A DNA stretch of 27,549 nt from JAZSNA01 sp045536135 (GTDB taxonomy: Bacteria; Pseudomonadota; Alphaproteobacteria; CAAHEQ01; UBA3637): the NCBI GenBank assembly GCA_045536135.1, contig JAZSNA010000022.1:1-27549 (forward strand), given 5' to 3'. The notes under the pieces are model-generated. The model had not been told where the DNA came from and did no database searches. It worked only from the letters and a program-made list of their open reading frames with translations. The first letter of the stretch is position 1. Every line of letters begins with the position of its first letter. This document shows, one piece after another, positions 24,337-27,549 of this stretch. The translations under genes were made by a program, and so were the position numbers.

Positions 24337-24595
24337 TTACTTTATTGATGATATTGATGATTTAAAAGAAATATTGTCTGAGGTAGATGATATCAATGCC
24401 CCTGTTAATAAGAATCTGGCAACCTTATTGCATCTTTGTTGTATCATGAGTTGTGATACAGCCCCGATTGAATACTTGTTAGAGAAAGGAGCAAATCCTC
24501 ATATCAAAGACAAGTTTGGCTTAACTGCTTTTGATTATGCCATCCGAAACCCCAACCAATGGGCAAGAATTCTAAATTATATTACATTAAAATAA
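24320..24595 (+). CDS. Ankyrin-repeat protein 2 (short paralogue)
   Basis: 91 residues. Starts at ATG 24320 or 24323 inside the end of the first ankyrin gene, with AGGA about 9 bases upstream. It repeats the layout of the first: 'INAPVNKNLATLLHLCC', then IEYLLEKGANPHIKDKFGLTAFDYAI, matching the segment of its neighbour residue for residue in many places. It is essentially the ankyrin segment alone, without the C-terminal helix. It ends at a strong bidirectional terminator. The pair could act as partners or as toxin and antitoxin-like proteins, but nothing in the sequence shows this. Confidence 0.7.
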   Translation: MMTKNNYFIDDIDDLKEILSEVDDINAPVNKNLATLLHLCCIMSCDTAPIEYLLEKGANPHIKDKFGLTAFDYAIRNPNQWARILNYITLK

Positions 24596-24618
24596 AAGGA
24601 CTGTTCATCAGTCCTTTT
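24594..24618. terminator. Bidirectional terminator between ankyrin and winged-helix genes
   Basis: AAAAGGACTG and CAGTCCTTTT form a 10-bp stem with loop TTCAT, with A and T runs on either side. The stop codon of the winged-helix gene lies in it. Confidence 0.9.
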
Positions 24619-25156
24619 TTTCATTGTCTTGTATTGCTTTTTCTAATTGCTCTTCTGAAACACCATTTTTATAAAACAAATTCTCTAACTTTGTTGTTCT
24701 GTTTTCCAAATTTCTTATTCTTTCTTCAAGTTCATTCACTTTTCTTGTGAGTTCCTCATTTGTTAAGATTAAATCTGTCTTTTCTGAAACTAAATTATTT
24801 ACTCGTCCTTCTGTGTAAGTTAATTGTTCTTGCAAATATTTGTTTTCATTAACTGCTGTGTCTCGTTCTGATTTTAAGACCTTTTTATCAACATTCCTCA
24901 TATCTTCAAACAATGGAAAGTATGTTTTGCCTGTATAACTCAAAACACGTCGCCCTTGCCTATCTGTCTCTTTATATAAATAACCTTCACGAATAAGGTC
25001 ATTGACAAACACCTTGGCTGAACCGGTTGTCAAACCTAAGGCTTTAGCAATATACTCATTACCTTCATAAAATGTGAAGTTGTTGTTTGTTCTAAATTGA
25101 ATGTAATCCAATAAAACTCTTTTTGTAATTGATAATTCTGATTTTTTCTTTGGCAT
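24608..25156 (-). CDS. Winged-helix protein with C-terminal coiled coil
   Basis: 182 residues, ATG 25156 with AAGGAG upstream. Residues about 8-80 form a winged-helix: ITKRVLLDYIQFRTNNNF, the recognition segment EYIAKALGLTTGSAKVFVNDLIREGYL, and a wing with RQGRRVLSYTG. Residues about 95-175 are heptad-rich coiled coil (EELTRKVNELEERIRNLENR). A DNA-binding head with a coiled-coil tail fits a dimeric regulator, partition or replication-control protein. The 5' end faces a region of six phased repeats about 80 bases away, which are its obvious candidate targets (inference). The next gene over, across that region, is fic. Confidence 0.75.
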   Translation of the reverse strand: MPKKKSELSITKRVLLDYIQFRTNNNFTFYEGNEYIAKALGLTTGSAKVFVNDLIREGYLYKETDRQGRRVLSYTGKTYFPLFEDMRNVDKKVLKSERDTAVNENKYLQEQLTYTEGRVNNLVSEKTDLILTNEELTRKVNELEERIRNLENRTTKLENLFYKNGVSEEQLEKAIQDNEKKD

Positions 25157-25234
25157 AATTTTCTCCTTTTGCTCATTGCAAATATATTTATCGGGTGAAA
25201 AGTGATTTTTTCATTTTGGCAAAAAAAATTATCA

Positions 25235-25381
25235 GGAAATGGTTGCTTCCATCTAAAAGACCTTTGAGAACAACTATTTCCACTCGGGCAAAAATAGAAA
25301 TAACTATTTCCTGCTCGGGGAATGGTTGTTTCCTGCCCTGGAAGCAGTTGTTTCCAGCAGTGGAAATGGTTGTTTCCTGCC
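25235..25381 (+). repeat. Six phased GGAAA-N6-TTTCC repeats (iteron-like array)
   Basis: Six copies of a unit close to GGAAATGGTTGTTTCCTGC, each roughly symmetrical (GGAAA...TTTCC). The TTCC ends fall at 25250, 25281, 25311, 25333, 25355 and 25377, so spacings are 31, 30, 22, 22 and 22 bases: whole numbers of helical turns. Copies 2 and 3 have ACTATTTCC in place of GTTGTTTCC. The linkers contain CTCGGG. There is no coding capacity. The array lies between the winged-helix gene and fic. It resembles plasmid iterons or a multi-site operator. Confidence 0.8.
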
Positions 25382-25442
25382 TATTTTTAGATAATTTAAC
25401 AAATACAATGACTTATAATTGATTTTTAAGTGCTACAATAAT

Positions 25443-25475
25443 ATTATAATACATATAAACAATAACTATTATAAT
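25443..25475 (+). repeat. AT-rich stretch with direct repeat ATTATAAT
   Basis: ATTATAAT at 25443-25450 and 25468-25475, 25 bases apart, inside a nearly pure A/T segment (about 25430-25480) next to the iteron-like array. It could be an easily melted element. Confidence 0.4.
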
Positions 25476-25488
25476 AACCTAAAAAAGA

Positions 25489-25535
25489 CATTAGTTCCTT
25501 TTTTCTTTGGATTACACCAGAAAAGGAATGTAATG
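25489..25535 (+). ncRNA. Hairpin, possible structured RNA upstream of fic
   Basis: TTCCTTTT (25495-25502) pairs with AAAAGGAA (25521-25528), with an inner TGG/CCA stem and ATTACA loop and an outer CATT/AATG (25489-25492, 25532-25535). An alternative pairing joins TTGGATT (25508-25513 region) to AATCCAA downstream. The gap 25157-25650 has no gene I can support. Confidence 0.35.
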
Positions 25536-25596
25536 GGTATTAAACTAATAAATCCAACTGCCTGAGGCCATTAGTCTGATCAAATATAAATTGGGG

Positions 25597-25629
25597 AAAA
25601 CCAACTGCTCGGGGATGGCAACTGGTTTT
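25597..25629 (+). repeat. Hairpin AAAACCA / TGGTTTT sharing the array linker
   Basis: Perfect 7-bp arms at 25597-25603 and 25623-25629 with an inner TGC/GCA. The loop contains CTGCTCGGGGATGG (25605-25618), a near copy of CTGCTCGGGGAATGG at 25311-25325 in the repeat array. Confidence 0.5.
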
Positions 25630-25650
25630 GTGTGGCAAAGTGCTTTTTCC

Positions 25651-25679
25651 TTGATTAACTTAAATAAATGTTATAGAAT
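25651..25679 (+). promoter_or_regulatory. Likely promoter of fic
   Basis: TTGATT (25651-25656), 17-base spacer, TAGAAT (25674-25679). Transcription would start near 25686, about 25 bases before the chosen ATG at 25711. Confidence 0.45.
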
Positions 25680-25710
25680 AAGACAACATAAATTAGAAAG
25701 ATCAAAGACA

Positions 25711-26748
25711 ATGACCCATTTTGAAGAATACAAAAAACAAACAGAACCCGAGAAATACAAAAAGGCTGAGAACTGGGGCATTGCCATTGGTTTGCAACAA
25801 GTGGATGGTTTAACGCCTTCCAAATATCTGATAGAAGTTGCCAAAGATAACATTGAAGGCAAGATTTCCATTGATGAAGCAAACGAGCAAATTACAAGGT
25901 ATTATAAACAGAACCCTGCTCAAACACTTAAAGAACATGATGAAAAAGAGGCTGATGAAGATTCTGCCCGTATTGCTAAACTATTAAGCACTCATGCCTT
26001 TACATTCAGTCCTGCTGAACTGATTGGTATTCATAAGGAACTGTTCCAAGGCATTTTGGATGATAAGATTGCCGGTAAGATTAGGACTTATGATATCGTT
26101 AAGGAAGAAGAAATCCTAAATGGTGGAACGGTTTTATATGGAAGAGCCAAAACCATTACAGATATGCTTGATTATGATTTTAAAACAGAAAAAGAATTTG
26201 ATTACAAAGGTCTTTCAAAAAAAGAGATGGTGGCACATTTGGTAAAGTTCATCTCTGGCATTTGGCAAATCCACCCATTTGCAGAGGGAAACACCCGAAC
26301 CACAGCCGTCTTTACCATTAAATATCTTTATACTTTGGGATTTAAAACCAATAATGACCTTTTTGAACAACATTCAAAGTATTTCAGAAATGCCCTTGTC
26401 AGAGCCAATTATCAAAATTTAGATAAAGGCATTTCTTATACAATGACATATCTGAACAAGTTCTTTGGTAATTTGCTTTTAGATGAAGAAAATGTGCTTG
26501 ATAACAGAGAAATGCAGATTTGGGATGGAAAAAGTAAGGAGAAAAGTAAGGAGAAAAACTTAAAAAGTAAGGAGAAAATCTTAAATCTCATACTTCAAAA
26601 TCCAAGTATTACAACAAAAGAACTTGCTGAGATGATTGGGTTAAGTATTGCAGGAATTGAAAAAAACCTTCGACAAATGAAAGAAAACAATCAAATTTGT
26701 CGTATTGGTCCTGACAAAGGTGGTCATTGGGAAGTTATTGAAAAATAA
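25711..26748 (+). CDS. Fic-family protein with VbhA-like N-terminus and winged helix
   Basis: 345 residues from ATG 25711; the frame is open to 25591, but that part lies upstream of the promoter. Fic proteins transfer AMP or related groups to target proteins. Residues 1-75 resemble a fused VbhA-type antitoxin (GIAIGLQQVDGLTPS, GKISIDEANEQITRYY); the inhibitory S/TxxxE position is GLQQVD with Asp32. The Fic domain has HPFAEGNTRT at 188-197: His188, Glu192, Asn194 and Arg196 are kept, while the usual Gly is Thr195 and the second Arg of GNGRxxR is Ala199. A repeated SKEK linker (about 275-290) joins a C-terminal winged helix (ITTKELAEMIGLSIAGIEKN) likely to bind DNA. It sits alone on the + strand beside the repeat array; autoregulation through its own winged helix is possible. 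Confidence 0.88.
   Translation: MTHFEEYKKQTEPEKYKKAENWGIAIGLQQVDGLTPSKYLIEVAKDNIEGKISIDEANEQITRYYKQNPAQTLKEHDEKEADEDSARIAKLLSTHAFTFSPAELIGIHKELFQGILDDKIAGKIRTYDIVKEEEILNGGTVLYGRAKTITDMLDYDFKTEKEFDYKGLSKKEMVAHLVKFISGIWQIHPFAEGNTRTTAVFTIKYLYTLGFKTNNDLFEQHSKYFRNALVRANYQNLDKGISYTMTYLNKFFGNLLLDEENVLDNREMQIWDGKSKEKSKEKNLKSKEKILNLILQNPSITTKELAEMIGLSIAGIEKNLRQMKENNQICRIGPDKGGHWEVIEK
26534..26578 (+). repeat. Three 12-base repeats GTAAGGAGAAAA inside fic
   Basis: Copies at 26534-26545, 26546-26557 and 26567-26578, in frame, encoding the SKEK repeats. Each contains AAGGAG, a perfect Shine-Dalgarno core. Gain or loss of a copy would keep the frame. Confidence 0.8.
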
Positions 26749-26780
26749 TCCCATCAAACACTTTTAAACAAATCTCAGCA

Positions 26781-27386
26781 TTATTCCTCATCTTCCTTTA
26801 ACTTCTTCAAGAACCTGTATAAGGTTAGTTTATCAACTCCAAGTAATCTGGCAATTTGTGCTTTGGGAAGACCTTTTGCCATCAGGTCTTTGACCTTTTT
26901 GGTGTTCTTGGACAATTTAAGAGATTTACTCTTTGCCCCAAAAGGTCTGCCTAAATGCTTTCCTTGGGATTTGAGTTTATCCAAAGACATCTTGGTCCTT
27001 TCAGATATCAATTGTCTTTCTATTTCTGCTGACAATCCAAAACAAAATGCTAACACTTTGGAAGCAATATCTGAACCCAGTTTATAATGTTCCTTCAAAG
27101 TCCATATCTGACAATTCTGAGCCAAGCAATGTTGCAAGATACCCATAACCTCTAAAAGACTTCTGCCTAATCTGGAAATCTCTGTGGAAATTAAAATATC
27201 TCCATCTTTTAACTCTGCTAATAAACTGCCTAACTTCCTTTTATTTAAAGGTTTTCTGGAAGAAATTGTTTCTTCTACCCATCTGTCAATTTGAATATTA
27301 TTTGATGAAGCGAACCTGTTGATTTCAAACTTTTGATTTGAGGTAGATTGTTGGTCTGTTGAGACTCTGATATATCCATAAATCAT
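26781..27386 (-). CDS. Serine recombinase (resolvase/invertase type)
   Basis: 201 residues, normal size for small serine recombinases. The catalytic start is MIYGYIRVSTDQQ with the nucleophile Ser9. The supporting motifs are DGDILISTEISRLGRSLLEV and ERQLISERT. A C-terminal helix-turn-helix (GLPKAQIARLLGVDKLTLYRF) follows a GKHLGRPFGAK linker. The enzyme could resolve, invert or integrate DNA; no inverted crossover sites or transposase are visible near it. The start is ATG 27386 with AAAGGAG upstream. It converges with fic, with 32 bases and no hairpin between them. It is a second recombinase in the island besides the tyrosine integrase. Confidence 0.92.
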   Translation of the reverse strand: MIYGYIRVSTDQQSTSNQKFEINRFASSNNIQIDRWVEETISSRKPLNKRKLGSLLAELKDGDILISTEISRLGRSLLEVMGILQHCLAQNCQIWTLKEHYKLGSDIASKVLAFCFGLSAEIERQLISERTKMSLDKLKSQGKHLGRPFGAKSKSLKLSKNTKKVKDLMAKGLPKAQIARLLGVDKLTLYRFLKKLKEDEE

Positions 27387-27521
27387 TGAAACTCCTTTAG
27401 TTTTATTTATGGAAATTCAAAGATTTTGTTGTGAAAAAGAGATGACTTTTAAGGAACAATTAAAATCAACTGTTTTTTTATGAATTTAAGTATTATTTAA
27501 AACAAATTGAAAGAGGTCTAT

Positions 27522-27543
27522 ATTTCCTTATATAGCAGGAAAT
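27522..27543. repeat. Inverted repeat ATTTCCT / AGGAAAT at the right edge
   Basis: Perfect 7-bp arms (27522-27528 and 27537-27543) around an 8-base loop. Read on the minus strand it gives ATTTCCTGC then GGAAA, matching parts of the 25235-25381 repeat unit, so it may be a further binding site of the same protein. The stretch 27387-27549 holds no gene. Confidence 0.45.
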
Positions 27544-27549
27544 TCAAGG

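Larger units (their letters stand above)
19629..27549. mobile_element. tRNA-Leu-integrated genomic island, right end outside window
   Basis: Immediately 3' of tRNA-Leu the sequence changes character: CCG and CGG, very common in the core genes, become rare, and gene content switches to a tyrosine recombinase, HTH proteins, ankyrin-repeat proteins, Fic, a serine recombinase and unknown genes. A large recombinase close to the 3' end of a tRNA is the classic island layout. No second copy of the tRNA 3' end is seen in the window, so the other attachment site is beyond 27549. Whether it is a prophage remnant, an integrative plasmid or a conjugative island cannot be decided: no phage structural gene, relaxase or secretion gene is present in the visible part. 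Confidence 0.7.

Noticed and set aside
25235..25381. Possible CRISPR array
   Set aside because: Units are too short and their linkers are nearly the same or only a few bases long; there are no spacers of even length and no cas genes.
25195..25422. 75-codon open frame across the phased repeats
   Set aside because: It has no ribosome site, its residues simply echo the repeated DNA, and it runs through the array; it is a by-product of the repeats.
25591..25710. Upstream extension of fic including the hairpin at 25597-25629
   Set aside because: The start codons there have no ribosome site and lie upstream of TTGATT-17-TAGAAT; the conserved family start fits 25711.

Overview
This AT-rich window looks like chromosomal DNA of an uncultured alphaproteobacterium, carrying a mobile island at its right end. 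The assignment rests on a GcrA-type cell-cycle regulator, a PleC/DivJ-like histidine kinase, an IalB-family exported protein and kdsB, which implies a lipopolysaccharide outer membrane. I cannot place it below class level from sequence alone.

Left block (1-5080, + strand). The 3' end of a cysteine-rich protein built of CCP modules is closed by a clear terminator. A tight operon follows: a membrane-anchored protein with a NERD-like soluble domain, a VirD4/TraG type IV coupling ATPase, a small HNH-nuclease-like protein and a SUKH/YrhA-like protein. Gene order suggests a type IV secretion locus with a possible nuclease effector and its immunity protein.

Core block (5040-19628). A sensor kinase and an exported solute-binding-like protein (- strand) diverge from recA. 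recA converges on polA through a shared bidirectional terminator. polA is last in an operon DUF2207-like / DUF4139 / gcrA / polA. Upstream lies a HAD / HIT / kdsB operon, divergent from ialB-like / rlmN. An SDR gene and tRNA-Leu(CAA) are transcribed apart from overlapping promoters. Four gene starts lack a Shine-Dalgarno and have a -10 hexamer ending 6-7 nt before the ATG, which predicts leaderless mRNAs.

Accessory block (about 19629-27549). Just 3' of tRNA-Leu the base and codon style changes: CCG and CGG become rare. The block holds an HTH-like protein, a large tyrosine recombinase, two unrecognised proteins, two overlapping ankyrin-repeat genes, a winged-helix/coiled-coil protein, a Fic protein with a VbhA-like N-terminus and a serine recombinase. 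This is a tRNA-integrated island whose far end is outside the window. Its most striking non-coding part is 25157-25650: six GGAAA-N6-TTTCC-like repeats in helical phase, an AT-rich stretch and two hairpins, between the winged-helix gene and fic. This resembles an iteron-type control region or origin.

All functional calls are from reading motifs by eye; no database search was run.
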